From contig CM038467.1 in assembly GCA_021464415.1 (NCBI GenBank), positions 32,109,248 to 32,173,247 on the forward strand: a stretch of 64,000 nucleotides of DNA, in the 5' to 3' direction. The DNA is from Lonicera japonica. Its lineage: Eukaryota > Streptophyta > Magnoliopsida > Dipsacales > Caprifoliaceae. Below are positions 31,325 through 45,230 of the stretch, piece by piece (position 1 is the stretch's first letter; every line of letters starts with the position of its first letter). A program made the translations under genes and the position numbers. The notes beneath the pieces are model-generated. The model saw only the letters and a program-made list of their open reading frames with translations, was not told the DNA's origin and ran no database searches.

Positions 31325-34300
31325 TGTAACGACCTGAATTTCCTAAAATAATTATCTAGTCCAACTAATATATAGATACAAATATATGATGTAAATTGAC
31401 TTATATTTACTCTTTTTTGCTTTGCCGTGAATTTATTGTAATAAGTCAAAGTGGCAATTTATGGGTCTATGATAAATTTTAAAACTTTAGATTTTGACCT
31501 ATTATGCTTAAAAATTTATCTCTTATTCTGTTGAGACTTTTTGTGCGAAAGTAATTTTGTTTTAAACCAGACTTGATGAGCTTTAGTTTAAGCACAAATT
31601 TCACTACATTTGGATTTTTAATGAATTAGTTGTGATTTTTGAAATTTTACTGTAGTATGCTATGAGTTTAACTTGTAGGAATTAAAGGAAAAGAAAAATT
31701 GTTTAAGGCCTTAACTAATTATAATTAGGTTAATTCATAAGTATTCTTTTATATGTTATAAGGCTTATTTTGTCTACCCGATTTTAGATGAGAAAACCCT
31801 ATCATGAATATAAGTTAGGTTATCAACACCTATAAGGTTTTGGAGAGAAGAAAACTACATATTATCGTATGGCTGTTTATGGGGAAGAAGAGATGTGAAA
31901 GAGAACTTGAGTAGATGCAACACCTATTTGGTTCTTCCTTTTCGATTATCTAGTAAGTGTTTCTCACCTTTATCCCGTGGATTTTGAATTCATGCATATA
32001 TATACACACACAAGACTTATTTTGTTTGCTTCAATTTATGTTGTGTTTCCTTTGGGAATTCTTTTGTTTTATCAATTTAAGATCCATTACTTCTAATGAG
32101 TGATTTCCACCCTCATCTCATGGTTTATATTCATGCGTATGTACTGTTTGGTCTTGTTTTGACCTAATGTTTATGAGAAAGGCTTTATTGTATTTTGTTT
32201 ATGTAAAGTTTATATTTTAGTTGGCTTTATTCCTTCAACAAAAACACGTTTGCTTGTAAATTACTTAAGTCGTTCGAGATTATATTTAAAGATCTACAAG
32301 CAAGCTAAGCTATCGAAGTGATGCAGTGAAAATTAATTTAAGAAAAATTCGGTAAGTATTGGCATTTGAATTTGATTCTTTCTAAGGTGGTTGTTTTCAT
32401 AAACGTTTTTTTGAAGTGTTTTCAAATCATCTTCATAAAGTTTTTAAAGATTTTTTTGAAAAAGACCAATTCGGACCGGTACATGGTTTGGGTGTTGGAC
32501 CGGTCCAGCTATAGTTGAGGTTTTCCATGAAATTTGGTTCCCTTGCTGGTGGACCTGTACACATTGGTCTTTTTAGACCGGTCTGGCAGTAAAAGGTGGA
32601 CTGGTACACATTGTGCTAATGTGGACCAGTTCGATTATAAATTCTGGGTTGAATATTTTTATCGTAAAATTTACTTTTTAAAGGTACTTTTCTAATCCAA
32701 AAAAGACTTTTGACGCAAGCCTTTTCCTATAAATAAAACCTATTGCCTTGTGTCAAAAACACACATTTTACAAACTTTTACACATGTTTTGAGAAAGTTT
32801 TTTGCACTTTATAGAGAGATTAAAATCTCAAAAAATAAAACCACCTTAGGGCTTTTTATTCACTCTAAATCAAACGTTCTTTTTTTGAAAAACAAATCAA
32901 ATCCCAAAGTGTGTGTGTGAGAATCCGCAAATGCGACAACCCTAGTTTGGGAGTTTAAAACATCGAAAGTGATTCCGTTGTTCCATTTGCTTCTATAGGG
33001 TGATACATTAGTTATATACATTATACTTTTTATTTCTAAATGCAAAGAGGTTCGTTCAAAATGGCCAGTATATACATTTTAAAAAAATGGACAAAAAGGT
33101 TTGTGAAAAAAAAGGCCATAGACAAGCCTTTCCCTTACACGGTTATCTACGAAACCAGGATTTTAAAGGGGGTTTGGGAACTATGTTATGGCTTGGGACG
33201 GTGTTAAGCACTTATTCCGCCATTTCGGTCTCTATTAACTTTATACGTTTATTCTATGTTGAAAAACTTGAATGTTTTTTCTGATAGTCTACTATTTTCA
33301 GAAAATAACTTGTAAAAAACCTAATTTTAGGAAAAATGGGGAAAGGGATGAAAACATTATATTCCGTGGTCCAATGTTTTATGTTTTTAAGATTACAATA
33401 CTAATGGCAAAGTTTGTAAGTTTTGAAAGACATTCCAGTATTGTTTCCTCAGATAACAATATTAGTCTTATCTATGTTTTGGTTTATTTAGGAAAGGATT
33501 GGATCTTATCAGATTTGATTTGATATGGAATTGAACTCTTGAGGAAAGTGTATCAAATATATCACAATCTATACAGAAGACAGGCTATACCCGATTTTAA
33601 TTCCTATGTAAACTTTATCGGTCCGGGTTCTGAAAATTTGGTTTTATTTGGATGATAAAGTACTTATTTTTTCTGGTTTTACAAATAATTTTATCAGGAT
33701 TTTGTTTTGAAAATAGCAGACTATGTGTAACTTAACAATAAGTTCTTTTAATTAGAATGCGAACATAACAACATATATAAGAAATAAAAACGAGTACATA
33801 TATATATGATTTAAAAGCTAGAAGAAACTTCTGTTCCCTTCCCGATGATATATCTATATAAGGAAGAAAGAGAGAAAATATAATACGGCAGAGAAAGCTT
33901 CGACGAGAATCAGCTTTTCTTCTTCAAACATTTTTGAGAATTCAAATCCAGAATAAACACGTCGAGTATTGAGAATATATTCGATGATTCCTCAGAAATC
34001 AGATGAGATAATATATTGCACTTGATTGTCGCACGGCATTCCTCAAAAATGAGAAAATGTCGTGCGACATTTGGCCAGGTGTCGCGCGACAAATGACTAA
34101 AAAAACCACTATGACAAACTAATTTGTTTGAAAGTGGTTGGTCTGTGTTTGAGAAACTTATCGCACCAAAAGGGGTATTTTCGCATAACAAACTGGTTTG
34201 TCGTGTGATAAACCCTACTAGAAATAGGTTTGTTTGGCCAACAGACCTCCCGGAGCAGTTTTTATTGTTCAGTTGGGTCCGAATTCCAAAAAAGTGTTGT

Positions 34301-34957
34301 TCTTGATATTTTTAGGGTTCTTGCGGGTCACAGAGAGTTGAAGAACAGTGTGATACAGTGGCGAGTGATTCGCTGTGAACCTGTCCGTGCCATTCGGATA
34401 GGAGGACTATATGAGCAGAATGTGGAACTTTTGCAGGCGGCTTGTGCGATTCAAGTTTCGTAAATCTGTATAATTTGTGATTAATCGAGTTTGCAAACCT
34501 TTATACATATAGTGGATTATTGAGGATTAATCCTGCACTGTAAGGATACCTCGTTAATTCTGGTGTTTGCTCATCTATTTAATTGTTTTATTAATTGGTA
34601 CATACTAGAAAAGGTTAAACATGTTTTCTTGAATTAAATCCATAAAATTAAAAGTTTCCTTTTTTATTTGATTAAAATTAGTTTTTAAGAATCCACCCAC
34701 TAAATAACAAACCTAAGGTTAACTAGTTAATTCACTTCCGTGCGCTCTAGCTCTTTTTAGTTTAGTTGATTGTAAGTTTCTTAATGATAAATTTTAGTTG
34801 TATGATTTTATTAAAATAAGAGAAAAATATACATGTTAATATTGTGAGTTAAAAGTATTTTGGCTTTGGAATTGAAGTAATAGGATTTTTAATTTGGGTG
34901 ATATCAATTTTAGAAAATTTGAGTGTTAAAATACCTAATGTTGGTCAGATTGCTATC

Positions 34958-34997
<40 letters not shown>

Positions 34998-37142
34998 TTG
35001 TGAATCCGTTTAAGGTATTGAACATTCGCATTAAAATCTCAAAAAATTATATAAGGTAATATCATATATGAAGAGAATGTGGGCTTTGGAATCGGTCAAA
35101 TATAATTTTTATATTAAGAGATATTGAAGTTGTAAAACCGATGCACTACAGGATCTGATATTAAACAAATTGTTTATCTATTACCAAAAAGTTCATAACT
35201 CCTAGAATAAAAATGATTTTAGGTTGAATCCAAGTGTGTATGAAACTAGACATATGATTATACATTTTAATTTTTCTAGAATTTTTGGATTGTTGATTTA
35301 TTCCGAAAAATATCAGTGAAGTTGGCGGTTGTGCTTATGGTTTGTGTTCTTTCTTTATTTTTATTTTTATTTTTATTATGTGTAATGTAACTTATGTCAT
35401 ACTATAATTTGATTAAGAGCCTTTAGTATTAAGACTATAAAGTTCTAAAATGATGTGTGGTATGCTTGTATTTGTTTGTGAAAGTTGTTACTTAATTGAC
35501 GTTTGGAATACTATGAACATGAAATATTTGGTGGAAGTATTTGTCTTAAGCATTCGGACTTAGTATTTGATAAATATGTGACAATAATTTTGTTATTGAG
35601 ATAATTGTAGAGAACTTATAAGCCTATATTCTTACTGATAATGATGATAAAGTTTTTGTTTATTAAGTATTAGAGTTGTACTGATTATGAGTCGATTTTA
35701 TTAAAATTAAATTGAGAAGTTATAAGAAAATTCTTTAATTACGCCACTACTCCATTGTTATGATTGTTACTCCTTTGTTATCATTGTGATATTGGGTTTG
35801 ATTAAAAAATTTGTTAGATTTCCCATGATTTCTCTGGAAAAAAATTTAAAAAATTGGTGCAAGCCAATGAAATTTTTTAATTTTGCACGTGAGTCAAATG
35901 ATGACTTGTTATGTTTAAGGCACTCGTTCTATTATTGAATAGACGAATGGATTATATGTGATTTTACTCGCAGAAGGGCAAGTGTTTGGGTGTGTAAACA
36001 TATAACTGGCCTTTCGAAGAGGGTCAGAACCTTAGACGATATGCCCAAGTAGGTTCCAATTCAAAGTGGTTGTTAATTATACTGGGAGACACAAGGCAAA
36101 ATTATCTGTGTAGGCCATGGGACATTATGGTGAAGTGGCATGTAATTAAGGTGCACACGCTACCTTAATTGTCTAGTGGTTTCAAGTTTAGGACTATCAA
36201 TTAAGATGATATACTTTAAATTATCTGATGCTTTGCTTGGATGCTATGGCAGTTTATAGCGCCGTGTTAATGTGTAATTTTGGACATTGTTATGGAGTAT
36301 TGAATGGTTGGATTTAACGAGTGTTCGTAAGATATTATTAAAAACGATATTTTGTATCTTTTTCATTCTTTGAGTTTCTTGAGATTTTAAATGGTTTGAA
36401 CACAAAATGGATATTTATATTGCTACGTTTTTCTTATTTATTTTCGAGTAATTTGGCTATAATATTGCTTATACAGGGATGATGGTAGGGCATACTAATA
36501 TTTTTGTAGGTTTTGGCATGCCGTATTATAATTGTATGTTTATTAGTAGTTTCGGTAAGTGTATAAGGCAAAAAACTATTTGTCACTACTTTGTCGAGAA
36601 ATTACTCTTTTGTCTCAGGATATATGTGGAACTATTTGTCTTGCCACGTAGTAAGGTTTGATATAGTGATATAAGAGATGTACATAATAATTATGTATTT
36701 GCGTCATGGACATATTGGGTGATACAAAATCAACTCATACTAGTATTTATATATACTAACCCAAGTTGTCTAAATATTTCTTGGGTACATTCTTTTTATG
36801 AGCATAGTTAAGAGTTTTGCAAGAATTAATGTGCTTCATTGATCATGGTAGGAGTTTTACTTGAAGTTAATTGTTTATTTTGCAAATTGTATATAGTTTG
36901 TTAAACTTTACGAATGTGTCCGAATTAGATACTTCGACTAATTTTTTTGATAAAGTAATTATATTTTGTTTCATTATGTAATTAAACTTTTTAAATATGG
37001 TTTGAATATTGAAGTTTTATTTATTCCATAAACATTTTTAAAGGATTTTGATTTAATTTTAAATTTTAGTTTCAGGGAATAAGTTTTAAAGTAAATTATT
37101 GTTTTTAATTTTCACCCCCAAAAATATAATTGGAGGGTGACA
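31325..37142 (+). mobile_element. Candidate large solo LTR, about 5.8 kb
   Basis: It begins TGTAACGACCTGAATTTCC and ends TTGGAGGGTGACA (TG...CA), with flanks cttgt and tttgt (4 of 5 matching) as a possible 5-bp duplication. It holds several promoter-like features, such as 'cctataaataaaacc' at about 32729, and long stretches with no coding sequence. No second copy of either end is visible inside, so it would be a solo LTR rather than a complete element. Long LTRs of this size are known in Ogre/Tat-type Ty3 elements; that link is inference. It could instead be unrelated intergenic DNA. Confidence 0.4.
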
Positions 37143-39123
37143 TTTGTTCTTCATTTGTGACTCTTATTCCTTATCTTCTGTTGACCATTCTCTCATAAAT
37201 CACTTTTCTACATTTTTATAAGTGCATATAGATGGAAGACAAATGAGCAATCCAATAATTACTAATGCTTGATGGGTCGATTTTTGACAAAAATGGTAAA
37301 ATATTGTACAGATATCCATATAGTATATTAACCTATATTATATTCTCTTGGAAGCACTAAAACAAACCCCCAAATCTAATTCTAGTAATATTTACATTAA
37401 GAATCAATTTTTTTCTCTGATCCTACGTTAATATAAAAGTGTACCCGGTTTTTTCTTTCTTTTTCTAAAACTGAACACAAACCATTTACATCAACAACCA
37501 ATTTCGCATTAAATCCGGGAATCTAAGTTTTATTTTAGTATCAACAATTTGATTGCTTGATTTTGAAGGGTTTTGGTAGTACTAATTTCATGGTTTTCAA
37601 TTTGCAAATGGGTTTCATGTTGAAATTCAATATTCATTTGTACATAGTCATTAATTGGATTTCAATTTTCAAATGGGTTGAAGATTTAAATTTTATAGAT
37701 TTAAAATATATAAAGTCACTTTCTACGAATCAATATAAAGAATTCAATTTTGATTTTGGGGTCTAGAATCTTATCAAGTGGAACCAAGTTATTAGCGCTT
37801 CTGCAACCTCTATTTTTTTAAATCTCAAAGCTAAAAAACAAAGTAAAACAATACTGATCTTTAATAATTGAACGAACAGGGAAAGCTTATGGCTATCTTA
37901 TGAAATCTAAACTACCTAATCGCGCTTAAACTATTGTCCCAGTTTTACTTTGGCCCTTAAACTAAAATACGCTACACTTAAGCGCTTAAACTATTGAGCA
38001 GTTTCAATTTGGCCCTTTCGTCCAATTTTTTCATTAAGTTAAATGGAATTAAGGGTATTTTCGGTATTTCAATTAATTCTTTTAAAAACAACTTTAATTA
38101 GAATGTTTATAAAAAAACAAAAAAAAAGAAGGGAGAGAGAGAGAGAGAGAAACCCACAAATTCTTTTTATATCCCATACACACATACATACACCATTGCC
38201 ATATCCATCTCCCTACCATTGCCACCACCGGCCACCTCCATCTTTCCACCATTGCCACCTCCTCCACCACCACCAACACGACACTGCCATCACCATCACC
38301 ATCACCGTCTATTTCTTTCTCTAAAACCATCATATTTTTTCTCTCTCCCACACACACACACATCCCACCATCGCCATTTCACCCTCTCACCTCCGGCCAC
38401 TTAAACAAATCTATCAAAATAGTTCAGATTTCAGGAGGCTAATAATTGGAAACAAGAGTAAGAAGATTTGAAAAGTGTGATGAGGAAATCAAAGGTGCAA
38501 TCTGAGAACAAAATGGCATAGGAACTTGGAGTGAATAGGGTGAGGTATAAGGGAAGATGGACGTGGAGATAAGATGAAATGGTTCGTTGTCATGGTAGTG
38601 ATGGGATGATGAAGGTGTGGTCAAAGGATGAAGGATAGTGGTGGTAATGGAGGTATAAGGGTGATGGTGGTGTTGGTGGTGAAAGGAATAAGATAATGTG
38701 GTCAATATATTATGTATTTATGTATTTACATGTGTGTGATAAATTAGAGAGATAAACTCTATAAATCATAGCTCTTTTGGTTTGTTGGTTTGTTTAAGTA
38801 TTTGGGTTCAATTTTCATATCAAAAATTGTGAGATTTACTTTTTATTTAGTGGGTTCTGATTCAATTTTTATGGTGGGTAATTGAAGAAAACAAAAAGAT
38901 GATCCTTATAATCTATAATTAGTGTTGTTTTTATTTCGATTTGGGTTAATTTGTTGAATTATTTATAAAAATTACTCCTAAAGTTTACCTCTTGTCTCAC
39001 TTTGGTCCACGAAGTTCAAAAATGCATAATTTTATACATATATCACATGCATTTCACTTTCCCCCAATTTTGGATTGACCGTCTAAAAAGCTAACAGAAT
39101 TAGTCATGTGCAAGGCATATGGG

Positions 39124-39403
39124 GGAGTTATTTACAAAAATCACCCTAAAGTTTACCTTTTGTCTCACTTTGGTCGACAAAGTTCAAAAATGCATAAGAT
39201 CATACATGAAGTTTCATCCGCGTCTCACGTTCTCCCATTTTTGGACGAATCGTCGAAAAAGCTGACATAATTAATCATGTGCAAGGCACATGCGGGGCAA
39301 AAGTTAGAAAACACTATTCTAACTCCATCTTATTTTCTTTATTTTTATTCCCTAATTTTTACCCCTTTCATTAACACACAATTCCTTTCTTCGTCTTCTT
39401 CTT

Positions 39404-39434
<31 letters not shown>

Positions 39435-40327
39435 TTATTATTATTATTATATATATCTCTCTTTTTCCCCATTTAATCATTTTTTATATCCCCAACTTTA
39501 TTTTCTCTCTTTATATTGCCGGCGCTGGATTTCTTTCCATTTTTTGGCCAACACTAACCATTATAAAGGCAGCAACAACTTCCTCCTCATCCTCTTCTTC
39601 TTCTTTCTACAAATTACCAAACCCTAACCCTACTAGACCCCCTTTCACTTTCTCTTTCTTCAAGGCTCCTCCGAGCTTCAAATCTTGTTGGCCATAACTA
39701 ATATGTCCCAAAAAAACGCATTAAACCTATTAATTTGTTCAAAGGGGCATTAAACCCACATATATGTTCGAATTGAATCAAATTCGATTTTGATTTCATG
39801 TTTAGATTGGTTTTCAATCCTGATTTACCTCTCTAGATTAGTTTTGAATTTGGGTTTTCTTTTCTAGATCAAGGCAACTATGAATTTTGATTTAGTTTTG
39901 GGTATAATTTATTTTCTTAATGTGTGTATACATACATATATATATATATATATGTGTGTGTAGAGAGAGAAGATAAAGTTAGGGATATAAAGAAGGACCA
40001 AAGGAGGAAGAGAGCGAGAAAGAAATGAATTGTGCATTAATGGACTTTTTATCTAATAAGAAATTATGTGTTAATAGAAGGGGAGAAAATTAGAGAAGAA
40101 GAAGAAAAAGAAAGGAAAGATGATGGAGTTAGAACCATGTTTTCCCATTTTTACCCCTTATGTGCCTTGCACATGACTAATTCCGTAAGCTTTTTAAACG
40201 GCCCATCCAAAAATGGAGGAAAGTGAGACATAAGCGAAACTTCATGTATGAACTTATGGATTTTTTTTTAATTTCGTGGAACAACGTGAAACAAAAAGTA
40301 AACTTTAAGGTGATTTTTGTGAATAAC
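39124..40327. mobile_element. Long-TIR element B (inner copy), directly inside the outer copy
   Basis: A second set of the same arms: left 39124-39335 ('ggagttatttacaaaaatca' onward) and right 40110-40327. It abuts the inner edges of the outer arms on both sides. Between the arms are the (TCT)n/(ATT)n tract and gene-like but unrecognised sequence. Confidence 0.6.
39394..39450. repeat. (TCT)n/(ATT)n compound microsatellite
   Basis: About 13 TCT units followed by about six ATT units and a short AT tract. Confidence 0.9.
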
Positions 40328-41104
40328 TCCCTTATGTGCCTTACACATGACTAACTCCGTCAGCTTATTAGACAATTTGTCCAAAAATGGGGGAAAGTGA
40401 GTCGCTGGTGAAATTTCATATATGAACTTATGCATTTTTTAACTTCGTAGACCAAAATGAGACAAGAGGTAAACTTTAAGAGTGGTTTTTGTAAATAACT
40501 CTAATTTATTGGAGAAATTAGGGTTCATATGTTTAGGGATGAAGGAGAATGGTTAAGGTTGAAAGTTGGGGTAGTATCATCTTCTGGAAAAAAAATTGGA
40601 CGGAATTAGACATCTATCAAGTTTCAGGGGGTTAAGTCAAAAAATTATGAAAATAGGGGGTAATTTAAATTTCGTATTATAAATAGGGTGTAACTCAAAA
40701 AAGCCTTTAATTAAAATAACAAAAATGCCCATGATTTCATCTAACTTAATGGATAAAAATTCGATGGAAGGTCCAAAAAGCCTAAATGGAGTGTTCTTTA
40801 GTTTAAAGGCCAAAGTGAAACTAAGCCAATAGTTTAGGGGCCAATAGAGTAGTTTACTCCTAATATATATGAGTAAAGATGAAAAAAGTTATTATTGGAA
40901 CATCAGAGATTCAAGAAAAAAAAGTGAGATTTATATATTCGATTTGGGTTTAGAGAGATAAAATATAAGAGTTATTTAGAAAAGTCACCCTTAAAGTTTG
41001 CCTCTTGTCTCACTTTGGTCCATGAAGTTCCAAAGTGCAAAAGTTAGTATATGAAGTTTCATATGCATCTCACTTTGTCCCAAAATTGGATGCACCATTA
41101 AAAA

Positions 41105-42053
41105 AGGGATTTTTTTAGTTTTCCCATATTATTAATACAAAACTGAACATACCCCCTATTTTACTAATTGTTTGACTTACCCCCCAGGTTTTAACAGATG
41201 GCTAACTCCATCCATTTTTTAATATTTTTGACCATTTTGCCTTTACTATGCATATTCTTCTGAAAAAAATCCTAACCATCATTTTCTCTCTCTAAACTTA
41301 CAACAAATTAAACCTTTATCTTTCCCTCTTTTTCCCTCTCTCTTAAACTCAATCACTTTCTCCTTTTGGATTTTTTTCACATAAACAATTTTGGATTTGA
41401 AAATTGGGTGCCAAAATGGGTTTATTGATGGAAGTGATTTTAAATTTGAAATAAGGTATCAAAATGGGTTAATTGAAAAGAACAATATTGGATTTGTAAA
41501 TTAGGTATGAAAATGGGTTTACTAATATAAACAATTTTGGATTGCGAAATTGGATATAAAAATGGGTTTATTGTTGGAAACAATTTTGGATTCATCTTTG
41601 AAAAAGAAGATGAATAGTAAACGATTTTGGATTTGTAAATTGGGTTTACTAATATAAACAATTTTGGATTTCAAAATTGGTTTTATTGTTGGAAATTATT
41701 TTGGATTCATCTTTGAAGAAGAAAAAGATGAATAGTAAACGATTTTTGGATTTGTAAATTAGGTTTACTAATATAAACAATTTTGGATTTTGAAATTAGG
41801 TTTATTGTTGGAAATTATTTTGGATTCATCTTTGAAGAAGAAGATAAATAGTAAACCCATGTTTGTATTTCACCTTTGAAGAATAAGATGAATAGTAAAA
41901 TATGGGTAAGAGTAGAATGATCCAAGAACTTAAAAAATGGACAGAGTTGGCATTCTTTGAAAAGGGCAAGGGGTAAGTCAAACGATTAGTAAAAGAAGGT
42001 GATATTTTGAGTTTCGTATTAATAACAGGGGCAAACTCAAAAAACCCTTAAAA
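41105..42053. mobile_element. Long-TIR element C, nested in element B
   Basis: Left arm 41105-41275 ('ttgtttgacttacccccc') and right arm about 41885-42050 ('ggggtaagtcaaacgatt') are complementary. The middle is a tandem array (41591-41870). Solitary arms of the same family occur at 31133-31255, 40570-40705 and 43085-43197. Confidence 0.65.
41591..41870. repeat. Tandem array, unit about 115-119 bp
   Basis: Units start at 41591, 41706 and 41825 with 'ttcatctttgaa(g/a)aag'. Each contains 'gatgaatagtaaacga' and 'actaatataaacaatttt'. Less perfect related sequence extends left to about 41400. Confidence 0.8.
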
Positions 42054-43197
42054 ATAAACAAAAGCATGCTTGTGCAAGCCACGTGACCATTTTTTAGGGA
42101 CAAAATAGGAAAACTTAACCTTGTTTTCTCTCTCCCCTTAGACTTCAACCACCACAAGATCCTCCCTACTCTCTCACCTCCACCATCACACAACATCAAT
42201 AAACTCTTCTCCTCCTCCAATGCCACCTCACCTACATCTCGCCCTCAAACCACCGTCACAATACTGCAACCACTAATAGACTTGGGGACAACCTCAACCA
42301 CTTTTGCCGAAAGCAATTGATTCTTGGTATTAAAGGATTTCAAATCCTAAGCCCTTGTTTGGTTGTGTATTTCTAAAATTAGTTTTTTGGATTTTTTTTA
42401 GATTTACGTATTTGGTTAACTAAACTATAGATCTTATTTTAAAATCCATCCACAAAAATATCCATGCACCACACCCGCATTAATTAAGTGCATCATTTTT
42501 TCCTCTTATTGTATGTGTTGGAGTAGTGCTTTTATGATGATTGCCATCAAACGTCCATTTATTCAATTACTTTTACTGTTTGTTCTTTTTTGTTCTGGTT
42601 AATTGACGGTCAATCGATGTTTGATTAAAGGAAAGGTGGTGGTAGTGTTTGGGGTGGTTGAAAGGCACACAAAGCAAATCAACAAAATCAAATATATACA
42701 TGAATTACAAGGTTGGTTCCCTATTTTGCCCTTCTTACAAGGGCTGTGGCTTGCACAAGCCTAGTTATGTTTATTTTTTTTAACAACGCTTCCAATTTTG
42801 AGGTAAAGTAAGATGCGGGTGAAACTTCATAGACTAACAACTTCTGCACTTTGGAACTTCATGGACCAAAGTTAGACAAGAAGTAAACTTTAAGGTTGAC
42901 TTTATAAATAACTCTAAAATGTAATATTTTTACATTTGATTTGAGTTTAAAGAAAGAAAATAAGAGATTTTTATGAGATTTGTTCGATTTACTTTTTAAT
43001 TTGAGTTTTGGTTTAACTTTAAATAAATGGGAAAAAGTTAGGGTTTTTGTATAGAGGTATAAAAAGAGAAGATGTACTTTGGTCAACTTGTACAAAATTT
43101 AGGTGGTCTGTTAAATCCTGGGAAATTAAGTCAAAAGATTAAGAAAATAAAGATATATCTAATTATGGTTTGGAAATAAGGGGCAACTAAAAAAAGC

Positions 43198-44568
43198 TGT
43201 TAATACAATTTTTGACAAACGATGTTGACCAAACTAAATCCATATCTTAAGCTTACACTTGATGGAAACTTAGTTTTAGAATCGTTTAATATTGCGTACA
43301 GACCGAACATAATTTTTTTATGTAAAACCATAGTGTGAAATCGGATTTTACCTTCGAGATCTCTCTGGTTTGATCTCGTCTCAGCACAAACAGGAGTTAG
43401 TGGAGTCGAATCAAGAACACGGGCTCGATAGAACCTCAAGATCTTCTATCGTATTCCTTTCACCGTGCAATCCTGTACCGAGTGTGGGCTGCGGTATCAC
43501 CAAGATCTCCTTCTCTACTCTCTATGGCACAAACCCTAAATTCGTGAGAATTACTGTATCGAGAGAAGATGCAAGCCTAGCAGATATATAAGGTTACGAT
43601 AGGAACCCTAAGGAGAAATAAGTATTTGGGCTTACTACGGAAAACTGGAATTCTAATTCGATTAAGAATTGATTCCTTCAATAAATTATAATTCGCACCG
43701 TTAAAGAATTATAATTGCACTCCCGTCCTTATCTCAAAATTATATTTCGAGCTCCTTATTATTAAATATTTATTATTCTCCCCACGTTAAGATTTCAGAT
43801 AACCGTCATTTAAATTAAATTACTGACAATTATATTTAAATGACTTCTTAATCCTTGAACGTACCACTTAACTTATTTGACATGTCGGATTAACATAATC
43901 CATCTGTAGGGTTTGACATGATCAAAACTTATAAGCTTTTCATGGAGTTATCATCAATCCCTATACCGGGACGTAGATTCTGTCAATAATTAATATTTAT
44001 CATGCATATAGTATCGCCATCCAATTCATGAAGATTATTGATCCATAAATGAATCTCACTCTTAATGAGTCAAAACAACAAACATTGCATATATATGTCT
44101 ATTAATTATTTCAAGATTAAGAGCATAAGTAATCATAATAACCATGGGATTTTAAATTGTTTTATATAGTTAGTATAAAAACAATTAATTCAAATCGGTC
44201 CTGTTCAATACACACAAAATGTACTAGCACAATGAGTTAAAAACTGTACCGTTTCATGTAGTCAAGATAAACTACTAAAACGTGTGCTACAATCCTACCG
44301 ATGGTTGTCCAATTCCATCTAAAACCGTGAACCAATAAATTTATATTCCACAAGAACCGATGATATGATTCTCTGTATGTAAGCTATACTCTACACACCA
44401 AATCATCTACTATATAGAATAAAAGACACACACATTCACAAGATTTAAATAATACAATGCAACCATTGCCCATAAAGATTCTCATTTAAATAACAATACC
44501 GAGTCTATATAACATATCAAAACCAATAATAATAAAATCATGACTTTTAGTATATCACTCTAACAACA
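43198..44568 (-). mobile_element. LTR-like block, possible solo LTR on the minus strand
   Basis: On the minus strand it would begin TGTTGTTAGAGTG and end GTATTAACA. It contains a TATATA motif (about 43585) followed by a C/T- and GC-richer leader-like region (43370-43590), as in copia LTRs. No matching 5-bp duplication was found at these edges, so the borders are provisional. No gag or pol sequence is present. Confidence 0.4.
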
Positions 44569-45230
44569 CTAACTTCTAGGGTTACCTTTTCCAACCAATG
44601 TTTGCCCGCAAAGGTTGTTATGCAAGGTCATTTAGAAATTTTTATGTCTCATTTATACTATTTTAATAATGTATTTCCTTAATTACCTGGGCTGGCTTTG
44701 TGACTTGTCTACGTTGAATTTTTGTGGAGATTGATCCATTTACCGGAATGTCCAGTGTTCAATTTTTCAAATGTGCAAATTTTATTTTGGATAGCGGCAA
44801 GCTTAGCTCTTCAAAGGAAAATTAGTCGGATTAGTCCCACATTCAATGTGGTGCGGGGACAACTCATGGGATATCATAATAAATAACTAAATAATATTGT
44901 ACTTTTGATTGTTTGCGACCCAAGGATACCCCTAACTAACGGATTAGCTAACGGATTGTTTGAATTACTTTAAATAATATAACTAAGCATGACCCATCAT
45001 AATTCACACAAGAGAAGAATTATATGGACCAATTTTAGCTACAAAATTCAACGATAAAGCGTAAAATTCTCAAAAACATTTTTTTATTGAATTATCGCCC
45101 ATGCATGAAAGCAAAACCTTTTATTCTAAGTATCCTTAAAAATTGGTAGCACAACCCTCAATAGGTTTCGGATATGTTAAAACACTTTTCTTTTCCTTCA
45201 TCTAGTGTGCATAATCGATTATACTTCACA
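44569..45230. other. Intergenic, nothing recognised
   Basis: No gene or clear boundary was seen. The base composition resembles that of LTR retroelement remnants. Confidence 0.4.

Larger units (their letters stand above)
38960..40503. mobile_element. Long-TIR element B (outer copy), inside element A
   Basis: The left arm (38966-39121: 'aaagtttacctcttgtctca', 'tagtcatgtgcaaggca') is mirrored by about 40328-40500 ('tgccttacacatgacta', 'gagacaagaggtaaacttt'). The arms are about 160 bp with scattered mismatches. Confidence 0.65.
37903..40865. mobile_element. Long-TIR element A (outer shell of a nest)
   Basis: The left arm (about 37905-38085, 'acttaagcgcttaaactatt' and 'actttggcccttaaact') mirrors the right arm (about 40713-40862, 'agtttaaaggccaaagtgaa' and 'aatagtttaggggccaatag'). 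Inside are opposed CCA/CAC-rich and GGTG-rich stretches (38215-38410 and 38580-38690) and further inverted-repeat elements. No coding sequence was recognised. Confidence 0.6.
40972..42915. mobile_element. Long-TIR element B (third copy) enclosing element C
   Basis: The left arm 40972-41100 ('cacccttaaagtttgcctct', 'tggtccatgaagttcc') is mirrored by 42785-42912 ('ggaacttcatggacca', 'agtaaactttaaggttga'). The inner part holds element C (41105-42053) and about 0.7 kb of unassigned sequence. Confidence 0.6.

Noticed and set aside
38043..38705. Several open frames rich in His/Pro or Gly/Val
   Set aside because: They come from opposed CCA/CAC and GGTG simple repeats inside the inverted-repeat element A; both strands are open for compositional reasons.
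31133..40710. One very large inverted-repeat element spanning these family C arms
   Set aside because: It would overlap, not nest with, element A (37903-40865), so the two arms are better seen as independent remnants.
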